This document shows, one piece after another, positions 7,732 through 13,542 of a stretch of 13,542 nucleotides of DNA. How positions within the stretch are numbered: position 1 is the stretch's first letter; the number at the start of each line of letters is the position of its first letter. The notes under the pieces were generated by a model, which was not told where the DNA came from, did not search any database, and saw only the letters and a program-made list of their open reading frames with translations. The position numbers and the translations under genes are program-made. The stretch lies in NCBI GenBank assembly GCA_964646405.1, contig CAZYDV010000166.1, forward strand, positions 1 to 13,542. The letters are read 5' to 3'. This DNA is from CAKZSB01 sp964646405. Lineage in GTDB: Bacteria > Pseudomonadota > Gammaproteobacteria > Granulosicoccales > Granulosicoccaceae.

Positions 7732-7820
7732 TATTAAAGTCGTAGTTTCCGACTCTATCATCAGTTTTTACCGAATATTCTACTCCATTTAATCGACTTT
7801 AATACCGACATTTGGTCGAT
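7732..7820. promoter_or_regulatory. nested inverted repeats between nhaA and the exchanger-nhaR operon (candidate NhaR operator)
   Basis: TATTAAAGTCG (7732-7742) and CGACTTTAATA (7794-7804) are a perfect 11-bp inverted repeat centred at 7768. Two smaller dyads share its GTCG/CGAC core: AGTCG (7738-7742) with CGACT (7750-7754), and ATCGAC (7792-7797) with GTCGAT (7815-7820). The segment is AT-rich against its surroundings. LysR regulators bind dyads of this kind between divergent genes, so NhaR is the obvious candidate ligand; that is inference. I found no convincing -35/-10 pair. Confidence 0.5.
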
Positions 7821-7854
7821 ATGTTTTTCGCTCACTTCCATTGAGCACCGTTTC

Positions 7855-9057
7855 ATGCCGCTGCGAGCACTACGCAACTTTATCAAGTGGGAATCCTCTG
7901 CCGGCCTGATTCTGATGAGCGCCGCAGTCCTGTCACTGTTGATCGCCAACTCGTCATGGGCAAGCATCCACGCAGAATTGTTTGCCACACGCACCGCTCT
8001 GATCTTCGGCGAATTTGCGATCGACAAACCGCTTCTGCTTTGGATCAACGATGGTTTGATGGCCGTCTTCTTCCTGCTCATCGGCCTTGAACTCAAGCGC
8101 GAAGTGCTGCAGGGACAGCTGGCAAGTAGATCGCAACTGCTGCTGCCTGTTATCGCCGCCACCGGAGGCTTTGTATTGCCGGCGCTGATTTTCTATACCA
8201 TCAATCACAATGACCCGGTCGCTTTGGGCGGCTGGGCGATTCCGTCTGCGACCGACATTGCCTTCGCTCTGGGTGTGTTGTCGCTCTTCGGCAGTCGTAT
8301 ACCGCTATCGATCAAGGTATTTCTGGCCTCAATCGCCATTGTCGATGACGTCGGCGCAATCGTGGTTATCGCCCTGTTCTACACCAGCCAGTTGTCCACC
8401 TACTCATTGTTGCTGGCGGTTTTTGGCACGATGATACTCATCACCATGAATCTCCTGGGCATACGGAAGCTAGCGCTATACATTGTAGTTGGCGTGGTGA
8501 TCTGGGCGGCGGTGCTGAAAAGCGGTATTCACGCAACACTTGCAGGGATTATCGTCGCAATGACCATCCCCATCGCAAAGGATGATGCTGGCCACTCCCC
8601 GCTGGTCAGCCTGGAGCATTCACTGCACCCATGGATCGCGATTGCAATTCTGCCGCTGTTCGCATTTGCCAATGCCGGGGTCAGCCTGCTCGACACTGGC
8701 GCGTCGCAACTGTTCTCCGGCGTCTCGTTGGGCATCGCGGCTGGGCTGTTTTTGGGCAAGCAGATTGGCGTGTTCGTACCGGTGTGGCTCGCGATCAGGA
8801 CCGGTCTGGTGCGCATGCCTGACGGGGCCAACTGGATGATGCTCTACGGCGTGGCAGTAACGACTGGCATCGGATTCACGATGAGTTTTTTCATCGGTAC
8901 ACTGGCCTATGAGTTCGCCGATCCGTCCTATGCCATCACGATGAAAATCGGAGTGCTGACTGGTTCGGCGCTCTCTATGCTGTGGGCGCTGGTGATTTTG
9001 TTTATTGCCACCCGGCAGTCGGAACCGACCGCCGTCACGGCTGATGCCCGAGCCTGA
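7855..9057 (+). CDS. nhaA: NhaA-type Na+/H+ antiporter
   Basis: 400 residues (E. coli NhaA is 388), with about 12 membrane segments in the inner membrane. The transport-site residues are present: Asp134 in PSATDIAFALG (E. coli Asp133), the paired Asp164-Asp165 in IVDDVGAI (E. coli Asp163-Asp164), and Lys302 in GKQIGVF (E. coli Lys300). FFLLIGLELKRE at about 72-83 and IGFTMSFFIGTLA near the C-terminus are also typical. It exports Na+ or Li+ in exchange for H+ and matters in salty or alkaline conditions. ATG 7855 gives the family N-terminus (FIKWESSAGLILM); the ribosome-binding site is weak (GAG about 10 bases upstream). It is divergent from the exchanger-nhaR operon and probably activated by NhaR. 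Confidence 0.96.
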   Translation: MPLRALRNFIKWESSAGLILMSAAVLSLLIANSSWASIHAELFATRTALIFGEFAIDKPLLLWINDGLMAVFFLLIGLELKREVLQGQLASRSQLLLPVIAATGGFVLPALIFYTINHNDPVALGGWAIPSATDIAFALGVLSLFGSRIPLSIKVFLASIAIVDDVGAIVVIALFYTSQLSTYSLLLAVFGTMILITMNLLGIRKLALYIVVGVVIWAAVLKSGIHATLAGIIVAMTIPIAKDDAGHSPLVSLEHSLHPWIAIAILPLFAFANAGVSLLDTGASQLFSGVSLGIAAGLFLGKQIGVFVPVWLAIRTGLVRMPDGANWMMLYGVAVTTGIGFTMSFFIGTLAYEFADPSYAITMKIGVLTGSALSMLWALVILFIATRQSEPTAVTADARA

Positions 9058-9095
9058 TCGATAAGCTGAAATTCGAGGGCATCATTCGCGGGCGC

Positions 9096-9116
9096 TGGCG
9101 GAGGGTCTCTCCGCCA
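9096..9116. terminator. hairpin between convergent nhaA and DUF2852 genes
   Basis: TGGCGGAG (9096-9103) and CTCCGCCA (9109-9116) form a perfect 8-bp stem with the 5-base loop GGTCT. It lies between the nhaA stop (9057) and the stop of the opposing gene (9149). There is no T tract on either side, so its termination strength is uncertain. Nothing else is seen in this 91-base gap. Confidence 0.5.
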
Positions 9117-9148
9117 CACCACGCACCGTCAGAAAACCCACCCCATGT

Positions 9149-9592
9149 TTATGAGTTCGCGTCGGATGCGGGCGCGCTCGCCATAAACTGGTTGAACTCG
9201 GCCTCGTCCGCACGTCGTTTGGCGTCGGCTTTAAAATCATCGAAGCGCCGGGCACGCTCGCGGATCTCCGTCTTGATCTCGGCGATGCGGTCGTACTGCG
9301 TCTGCTGATACTCGTCGAACACGACGTTGTCGCTGCCAAATCCATGCTCGCTGCCCCAATTGCCAAAGAAGCGAGCCCAAACACTCTGCACTACCCCGGG
9401 CAGGTCGCGCACATTACGTCCGGTCAGGATCCAGAACAAAACCACAAGACCTACCGGCCAGAAGAACACAAACCCGACGACCATCGCCGCGATATTGATT
9501 CCAGTCCAGTTGCCTTGCCCGCAGTTGCGACGGCTTTTGCATCTGGCACCGCGCGAACGTGACCCGCTGTTCATCTCACTTGATGTCATCAT
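9149..9592 (-). CDS. DUF2852-family single-pass membrane protein
   Basis: 147 residues from ATG 9592. One membrane segment lies at about 31-57 (GINIAAMVVGFVFFWPVGLV onwards), with the FWPxGL pattern of DUF2852. The domain continues with FDEYQQTQYDRI and a charged helix or coiled coil at about 95-136 that ends in AEFNQFM, another family mark. The function of DUF2852 is unknown. I chose this start because AAAGGAAA lies about 7 bases upstream; a GTG 14 codons earlier has no such site. The N-terminus is basic with two Cys (about 18 and 24). It is divergent from the TetR-family gene, which may regulate it. DUF2852 is known to me mostly from alphaproteobacteria, so lateral transfer is possible. Confidence 0.8.
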   Translation of the reverse strand: MMTSSEMNSGSRSRGARCKSRRNCGQGNWTGINIAAMVVGFVFFWPVGLVVLFWILTGRNVRDLPGVVQSVWARFFGNWGSEHGFGSDNVVFDEYQQTQYDRIAEIKTEIRERARRFDDFKADAKRRADEAEFNQFMASAPASDANS

Positions 9593-9675
9593 AATATTTT
9601 CCTTTAAAAGCAAGACTTTAAAATAGTACGGCACCTACAACTACCACGGTGATCCGGTTTGTCTGCCATGCCCTG

Positions 9676-9706
9676 TTGACTTATGTGATCACCGTTCACA
9701 TATAAT
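9676..9706 (+). promoter_or_regulatory. sigma70-like promoter of the TetR-family gene
   Basis: TTGACT at 9676-9681 and a perfect TATAAT at 9701-9706, with a 19-base spacer. The spacer is longer than the ideal 17. The start of transcription would lie near 9713, giving a leader of about 70 bases before the TTG start codon. Confidence 0.6.
9682..9702. promoter_or_regulatory. candidate TetR-family operator overlapping the promoter
   Basis: TATGTGA (9682-9688) and TCACATA (9696-9702) form a perfect 7-bp inverted repeat around 7 bases. It fills the whole promoter spacer and reaches into the -10 box. An 8-bp palindrome, GTGATCAC (9685-9692), is nested in it. The size (21 bp) and placement fit autorepression by the downstream regulator, and possibly control of the divergent DUF2852 gene. 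Confidence 0.55.
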
Positions 9707-9784
9707 ATACAGACTTCAGCTCGACTTACAAGAGTTCCCGGCAAAAAAAGTGAACAACGTTAACATCAAAGGCGGGCAAGCACG

Positions 9785-10384
9785 TTGAGAAAAGACCGAA
9801 ACCAATACCATCACGGCAATCTCGCTGAGTCGCTGCTCGATGCGGTGGATCAACTCGCCTCGCAATTTGGCCTCGAGGCAGTGACGCTTCGGGCGTGCGC
9901 CAAACTGGTGGGTGTCTCACCGTCCTCGGCTTTTCGCCACTATGCTGACAAACGCGCTCTGCTGACCGCCTTTGCCACCCGAGCGCTGAACCAGTTAGCT
10001 GCCACCATGGCGGCGGCGAGCGACGAGGCGACGACGCAAGGCGCCAATCCGTTTTACGCGGTGGGTCTGGCTTACGTCGAGTTTGCGATCGACAAGCCGG
10101 CCTTCTTTCGCGCGATGTGGAACGAGGAGACCGTCTATGTCAACGATCCCGACTACAAGGCAGCCGCCAATCAGCTTGGCAACTATTTGAAAGGCGGCTT
10201 TGCGGCGACCATCAGCGATGCCGACCCGGAGAGCCTGAGCCCACAGGAACTGCTGGCGTGGTCGGCGGTGCACGGTCTGGCCGACCTGCTGGTCGATGGT
10301 CCCGTCGGCAGCAACGAAAATAAGTCTGAAAAAATGTCAAAGGCGCGCCTGATGATTGAAGCGCTGGCTCCGGCGCTGCGCTAG
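9785..10384 (+). CDS. TetR/AcrR-family transcriptional regulator with WHG-type C-terminal domain
   Basis: 199 residues. The N-terminal TetR DNA-binding domain covers about residues 8-55, beginning with the typical YHHGNLAESLLDA; its helix-turn-helix lies at about 34-60 (TLRACAKLVGVSPSSAF and RHYADKRALL). The C-terminal ligand domain has the motif W159-x3-H163-G164 (AWSAVHGLADLL), as in the WHG family. The ligand is unknown. The start is TTG 9785, preceded by AAAGGCGGG at 9768-9776; the GTG at 9750 is out of frame. It is divergent from the DUF2852 gene, and its stop codon is one base from that of rlmG. The operator-like palindrome in its promoter suggests self-repression. Confidence 0.88.
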   Translation: MRKDRNQYHHGNLAESLLDAVDQLASQFGLEAVTLRACAKLVGVSPSSAFRHYADKRALLTAFATRALNQLAATMAAASDEATTQGANPFYAVGLAYVEFAIDKPAFFRAMWNEETVYVNDPDYKAAANQLGNYLKGGFAATISDADPESLSPQELLAWSAVHGLADLLVDGPVGSNENKSEKMSKARLMIEALAPALR

Positions 10385-10385
10385 C

Positions 10386-11564
10386 CTAGGCGTTAGGGGT
10401 GCTGCTATCTGCGACGTGACGTTTGATCGCCCTCAGCACAACGAATTTCTTCGTCGAAGCCACTGTTTTACAGTTGCCAAACAGACGTCGCAGCATCACG
10501 TGGTAACCCAGATGCTGGTTGGCCACCACCCAGAGCTGTCCGCCTTGCAGCAGACATCGCTTGCTATCGTCGAATAGGGTTTGCGCGATACTGCGATCGA
10601 GCACGTGCTGTTGATGAAACGGTGGGTTGCAGAGAATAAGATCCAGACTATTGGCAGGCTGCTCGGCGAGTCCGTCCTGCGAAAGGAATTGTGCATCAGG
10701 CCGTGGCTCACCAAAACGCGCCTGAAAATTACGCCTGGCCGAATCGATCGCCATGTAGGATTCATCCAGGTACAAACCTGTGGCGCCGGGATGGCGCGAT
10801 TGATACAGGATGCCCAACACGCCATTGCCACAGCCCAGATCGGCAAAGCGATTGGCCGCAGGCACGCTGTCGTATTGTGCGAGCAGCACACTGGTGCCGT
10901 AATCAAGCTTTTCACGTGAAAAGAGTCCAGCGTGATTGACGAGCTCGAAACCGACCTTCGAATCCAGATAGCTCGATGGATACACCTTTGTCGGTACCGG
11001 CAGATCGATGTCGACATTGGCAAAAATCAGACGCGCTTTCTTGACCGCCATCGAGGTTGTTGTCGGGCCGATGATTTTTTCTATGCAATCAAACGCCGAT
11101 GGCTGCATGTGTTTGATCATGCCGCCCGCGATGAAACGACTGTGCTCGTGCAGACGGGGGCGCAAGCGGATCAATAGATCTTCCAGCAAGGCCGTCATTT
11201 TTGGCACCTTCAGCAGCACGATATCAACACTGCCCGTCGGATCATCTACGGATGACAGTGGCGTAACGGCATTTCCTGGCAAACCGTTTAGCGTCAGGTT
11301 CTCGTGCATCGCGCGGTGACTGATACTGGAATCCGACCAACTCACCGGTTGCCATTGATGCAGCGCGCAGCTCAGCGCACCGCTACTGTCATTGACCAGC
11401 AATAGTCGCATCGGCTGGTTTACAGGTAGAAGGTTCTCCGCGTGTAAATGCTGCAGCATCAACTCGTCTGCCGCGTCCCAGGCGCGAAAATTATCTTGTT
11501 TGCGGACCGGCCAGCGCTGCAACTGAAGCGATCCGAATGGTGATTCCAGCGTTTCCACAGCCAT
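10386..11564 (-). CDS. rlmG: 23S rRNA (guanine-1835-N2)-methyltransferase RlmG
   Basis: 392 residues from ATG 11564; E. coli RlmG (YgjO) is 378. The similarity runs end to end: FGSLQLQRWP and AWDAADELML at the start, then LKVPK, a GPTTTS segment and KKARLI, as in the E. coli protein. The SAM-binding motif ADLGCGNGVLG is at about 241-251, the catalytic NPPFHQQH at about 313-320, and LFGNCKTVASTKKFVVLRA ends the domain. It makes m2G1835 in the large-subunit rRNA. The N-terminal half is the degenerate duplicate methyltransferase fold of the RsmC/RlmG group. An in-frame GTG at 11624 would add 20 residues with no family match; neither start has a good ribosome-binding site. It is divergent from the lipoprotein gene. 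Confidence 0.92.
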   Translation of the reverse strand: MAVETLESPFGSLQLQRWPVRKQDNFRAWDAADELMLQHLHAENLLPVNQPMRLLLVNDSSGALSCALHQWQPVSWSDSSISHRAMHENLTLNGLPGNAVTPLSSVDDPTGSVDIVLLKVPKMTALLEDLLIRLRPRLHEHSRFIAGGMIKHMQPSAFDCIEKIIGPTTTSMAVKKARLIFANVDIDLPVPTKVYPSSYLDSKVGFELVNHAGLFSREKLDYGTSVLLAQYDSVPAANRFADLGCGNGVLGILYQSRHPGATGLYLDESYMAIDSARRNFQARFGEPRPDAQFLSQDGLAEQPANSLDLILCNPPFHQQHVLDRSIAQTLFDDSKRCLLQGGQLWVVANQHLGYHVMLRRLFGNCKTVASTKKFVVLRAIKRHVADSSTPNA

Positions 11565-11790
11565 TCCCCAGCTTTTCAAGATGTTCAACTGCGATTGCAA
11601 TTGTAACAGTCGGCGCCAATGCACTCACCCGCCGCCAGGCCCTGCCTGTCACGGGTCTCAACACATCGGCACCGACAGGTTAAACGGTCCGATGCGCCGA
11701 TGAACCCAATCGTGCAAATGCGGTATTCTATAGTGGGACTGGTCGATAAAAATCGCCCTGCCCCCTTTAGACCAACACTGGATAGCACAA

Positions 11791-11796
11791 AAGGAG
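11791..11796 (+). promoter_or_regulatory. ribosome-binding site of the lipoprotein gene
   Basis: A full AAGGAG lies 10 bases before ATG 11807 and is the strongest Shine-Dalgarno in the window. The rest of the rlmG/lipoprotein divergent gap (about 240 bases) holds an inverted repeat, CATCGGC with GCCGATG (roughly 11663-11702), and TATTCT/TATAGT near 11723-11735 as possible -10 elements without a good -35. Confidence 0.7.
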
Positions 11797-11806
11797 CGCT
11801 ACCACA

Positions 11807-12817
11807 ATGAACTTAAAACATCTCATCCCCCTTGTCGCACTCTCGGTGATCCTGTCGGCCTGCGGTTCGGGTAGCGACAACAATGCTGATGGTGGAACTG
11901 ACGGTGCGACAGATGGCAGCACAGATGGCGCCACTGACGGTGCAACCGATGGAACTACCGACGGCTCTGCGGACGGCACAACCGATGGAACCACAGATGG
12001 GACTACCGACGGCACAACCGATGGGACTGCCGACGGCACTACCGATGGCAGCACTGACGGCTCGACGGACGGCAGCACCAGCAGTCAATTGACCGGCAAT
12101 GTGGTGAGCTGGGGCTTTGTCGATGTTGATGAATTTGCTGACGATGTCGATCCCAGCGCCGGCTTTGGCCGCTTCAACGCCTCGTTTCCGGCATCAAGTA
12201 TTCTGGCCGATGCGGTTCCGAATCAGGACAGTTGCGAAGTCTCCAGAACCGATCTGTTCAATCCTCCTACTACCGGCGACAACGATTTCGATTTTGACGT
12301 ATCGTTTGATTTTTTGAGTGCGGGCGAGGTAATCACCTTCACCAGCCCGGCAGGCACTTACGCGGAGTTAACCCGCACCACCTTCGGCGACATTGTCGGC
12401 TACAGCACCGACACCGAACTACCCCGGCCAGCCCCAGCCTCACTGACGGTAGACATCCCCGGCGATGAGTATCCGGCGTTCTCAAACGTACCGATTCCGG
12501 ATATCGCCGCGCTGGAACTCACTGCACCCGCAGCCAATACCACCGTGACACCCACCACTCAATTTTCCTGGGTCGCAGGTACGGGCAGCGATTCGCGGGT
12601 CGAAATCAGCTCGAGCTTCATCGACATTGTGAACATGGAGAGTGTGTCAATTGACTGCACGGTGATCGATGATGGCAGCTTTTCGTTCGACAGTGCCACG
12701 CAGGCGCAGATGGGAAGTGACTTTGCTGGCCTTGGCTTATTTGTATCCCGGACTGCATACAGTTTCCAACAAACCGGATCTACCGTTCTCGTCGTCAGCC
12801 GCACGATCGACAACTAG
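11807..12817 (+). CDS. lipoprotein with Thr-Asp-Gly tetrapeptide repeats and an uncharacterised C-terminal domain
   Basis: 336 residues. Residues 1-19 are a lipoprotein signal peptide ending in the lipobox LSAC, so Cys19 should be lipidated and the protein anchored to the inner or outer membrane (Ser at +3 slightly favours the outer membrane). Residues 31-90 are fifteen copies of a four-residue unit of the type T/A-D-G-T/A/S, a flexible and very acidic linker. The remaining 245 residues are predicted by eye to be beta-rich and acidic, with many Thr, Ser and Asp and only two Cys (143 and 284), which could pair. The segment LTAPAANTTVTPTTQFSWVAG looks like an immunoglobulin-like or fibronectin-like strand pattern. 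I do not recognise a family and assign no function. It is a single-gene unit, with its own ribosome-binding site and terminator. Confidence 0.85.
   Translation: MNLKHLIPLVALSVILSACGSGSDNNADGGTDGATDGSTDGATDGATDGTTDGSADGTTDGTTDGTTDGTTDGTADGTTDGSTDGSTDGSTSSQLTGNVVSWGFVDVDEFADDVDPSAGFGRFNASFPASSILADAVPNQDSCEVSRTDLFNPPTTGDNDFDFDVSFDFLSAGEVITFTSPAGTYAELTRTTFGDIVGYSTDTELPRPAPASLTVDIPGDEYPAFSNVPIPDIAALELTAPAANTTVTPTTQFSWVAGTGSDSRVEISSSFIDIVNMESVSIDCTVIDDGSFSFDSATQAQMGSDFAGLGLFVSRTAYSFQQTGSTVLVVSRTIDN
11897..12076 (+). repeat. fifteen tandem 12-bp repeats inside the lipoprotein gene
   Basis: The unit is approximately ACYGAYGGNRCN, varied mostly at third codon positions. Because the unit is a multiple of three, gain or loss of copies keeps the frame and changes only linker length. 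The third-position variation shows that the array is not newly duplicated throughout, although several neighbouring units (about 11941-12048) are near-identical. Confidence 0.9.
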
Positions 12818-12825
12818 CCTGGAAA

Positions 12826-12841
12826 CCTGGTCCGGACCAGG
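12826..12841. repeat. 16-bp perfect palindrome after the lipoprotein stop codon
   Basis: CCTGGTCCGGACCAGG reads the same on both strands and lies 8 bases after the TAG stop. As RNA it can form a 6-bp stem with a CCGG loop. It has no T tract and sits just before the intrinsic terminator, so it may protect the 3' end or be a protein-binding site. Confidence 0.5.
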
Positions 12842-12850
12842 CACCAGAAG

Positions 12851-12876
12851 CCGGGTGGCGGTCGTCGCCCGGTTTT
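12851..12876 (+). terminator. rho-independent terminator of the lipoprotein gene
   Basis: CCGGG (12851-12855) pairs with CCCGG (12868-12872). The stem extends inward to 9 bp, counting two G-U pairs, around the loop GGTC. TTTT follows at 12873-12876, with a second T run near 12886. It lies 33 bases after the stop. Confidence 0.8.
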
Positions 12877-12897
12877 GGCAAACCCTTTTTCGCTGCA

Positions 12898-13542
12898 TTA
12901 CGATCGCCAATGGGTGATCGGTTCATGCAGTGTTTGTAGTGCACCCACATCCGCGCCGTCGATACTCTCGATCAACAGCCGCGCTAACTCACTGCCGGTG
13001 GCAAAGAGATCCTCGGCGATGGTGTCCATTGCCGGGTAGAGGATTGGCAGGATTTCAGTCGTCTGTTTGCAAATCAGGTCGTAGTCGCGGCCGAGCATCA
13101 TGCCACCCTGTTGCAATCCACTGATGATCGCAAGCGACGTCAGCTCGTTGTTGCAAATAATGCCATCGAAACGCGGCCACGCCGCAGCCAGGGTTTGCCC
13201 ATAAACTCGCGCGCCATCGGTTCCATCGATCAGCGACGAATCCTGCAACACCTCGCCGCTCACCCGGGTGTTCGCAATGGCCCGATTGAAACCGTTGACG
13301 GTGTTCGAGTAGTTGGTCGTGCCGTTGTCGACCGCCGCCAGCAGTACCCGCTGTCGGCCCTTTTCCACCAATCGCCGAACGGCCAGTTCGACAAAGCGCT
13401 CAGCGTGAAAATCGTGATAGGCGTGCGGTGAGTAAAATTCGGTTCGACCGTGCGATACGAACGGAAATCCGGCATCCATCAACAGTTGAACGCGCCGGTC
13501 ACGCGCACTGGTGTGCGTGAGAATGACGCCGTCTGCTGATTG
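12898..13542 (-). CDS. LacI-family transcriptional regulator, C-terminal ligand-binding part (5' end outside window)
   Basis: 214 codons are visible, and the frame is open to the right edge. The visible part is a periplasmic-binding-protein-like effector domain. It begins with SADGVILTHTSARD and LLMDAGFPFVSHGRTE (the usual ADGVI and IPxVxxGR landmarks). FVELAVRRLVEKGRQRVLLA, the conserved helix-strand after the hinge, follows, then FDGIICNNELTSLAIISGLQQGG, as in LacI/GalR members. The N-terminal helix-turn-helix and hinge must lie beyond 13542, so a start codon cannot be given; the TTG and ATG near 13480 are internal. The ligand is probably a sugar or a related metabolite, and the target operon is probably to the right. 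The gene converges on the lipoprotein gene. Confidence 0.9.
   Translation of the reverse strand, partial: QSADGVILTHTSARDRRVQLLMDAGFPFVSHGRTEFYSPHAYHDFHAERFVELAVRRLVEKGRQRVLLAAVDNGTTNYSNTVNGFNRAIANTRVSGEVLQDSSLIDGTDGARVYGQTLAAAWPRFDGIICNNELTSLAIISGLQQGGMMLGRDYDLICKQTTEILPILYPAMDTIAEDLFATGSELARLLIESIDGADVGALQTLHEPITHWRS

Noticed and set aside
11565..11624. A 20-residue longer form of RlmG from GTG 11624
   Set aside because: The added residues do not match the family and the site has no better ribosome-binding signal. It remains possible, but I consider it less likely.
11767..12078. A 103-codon minus-strand frame of VPS repeats
   Set aside because: It is the complement of the 12-bp repeat array; a tandem array with a unit divisible by three leaves several frames open.
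1..13542. CRISPR arrays, tRNA or rRNA genes, insertion sequences and phage genes
   Set aside because: I looked on both strands. The only tandem repeats are the coding 12-bp units, and no cloverleaf, transposase or integrase pattern was seen.

Overview
The window looks like chromosomal DNA of a free-living, moderately GC-rich proteobacterium, most likely a gammaproteobacterium. The best evidence is a clear RlmG-type 23S rRNA methyltransferase and a clear NhaR/NhaA pair, both of which read like the enterobacterial proteins. A DUF2852 protein, which I know mainly from alphaproteobacteria, and a Thr-Asp-Gly-repeat lipoprotein suggest a marine or otherwise atypical lineage, but the genus cannot be fixed from the sequence. 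Coding density is high. No gene-free stretch exceeds 300 bases, and I see no rRNA, tRNA, CRISPR array, insertion sequence or prophage gene.

Layout, left to right. (1) Positions 1-3637, minus strand: a secreted alpha/beta hydrolase, followed about 100 bases downstream by a fused FAD-oxidase/Fe-S protein (YdiJ/GlcD-GlcF type) that runs off the left edge. (2) Positions 3821-5822, plus strand, divergent from the first block: a class V (serine/alanine-glyoxylate type) aminotransferase and a crotonase-fold protein that lacks both usual catalytic glutamates. They look like a two-gene operon. (3) Positions 5840-9057, a cation-homeostasis module: nhaR and a CaCA-type Na+/Ca2+ exchanger in one minus-strand operon, divergent from nhaA. 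The shared intergenic region is unusually rich in inverted repeats. (4) Positions 9149-10384: a DUF2852 membrane protein divergent from a TetR-family regulator, with an operator-like palindrome inside the regulator's promoter. (5) Positions 10386-11564, minus strand: rlmG, with its stop codon one base from the TetR stop. (6) Positions 11807-12817: a lipoprotein with fifteen 12-bp repeats and a good intrinsic terminator. (7) Positions 12898-13542, minus strand: the C-terminal part of a LacI-family regulator.

The most interesting part is the Na+ module. In E. coli, NhaR sits downstream of nhaA in the same operon. Here nhaR is instead co-transcribed with a second exchanger and faces nhaA across about 180 bases holding an 11-bp perfect inverted repeat, several smaller dyads and a 10-bp hairpin just upstream of the exchanger's start. 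This suggests that one Na+-responsive regulator controls both a Na+/H+ antiporter and a CaCA exchanger. The crotonase with replaced glutamates next to a glyoxylate-type aminotransferase is the second item worth attention. No wholly new defence or mobile system is visible.
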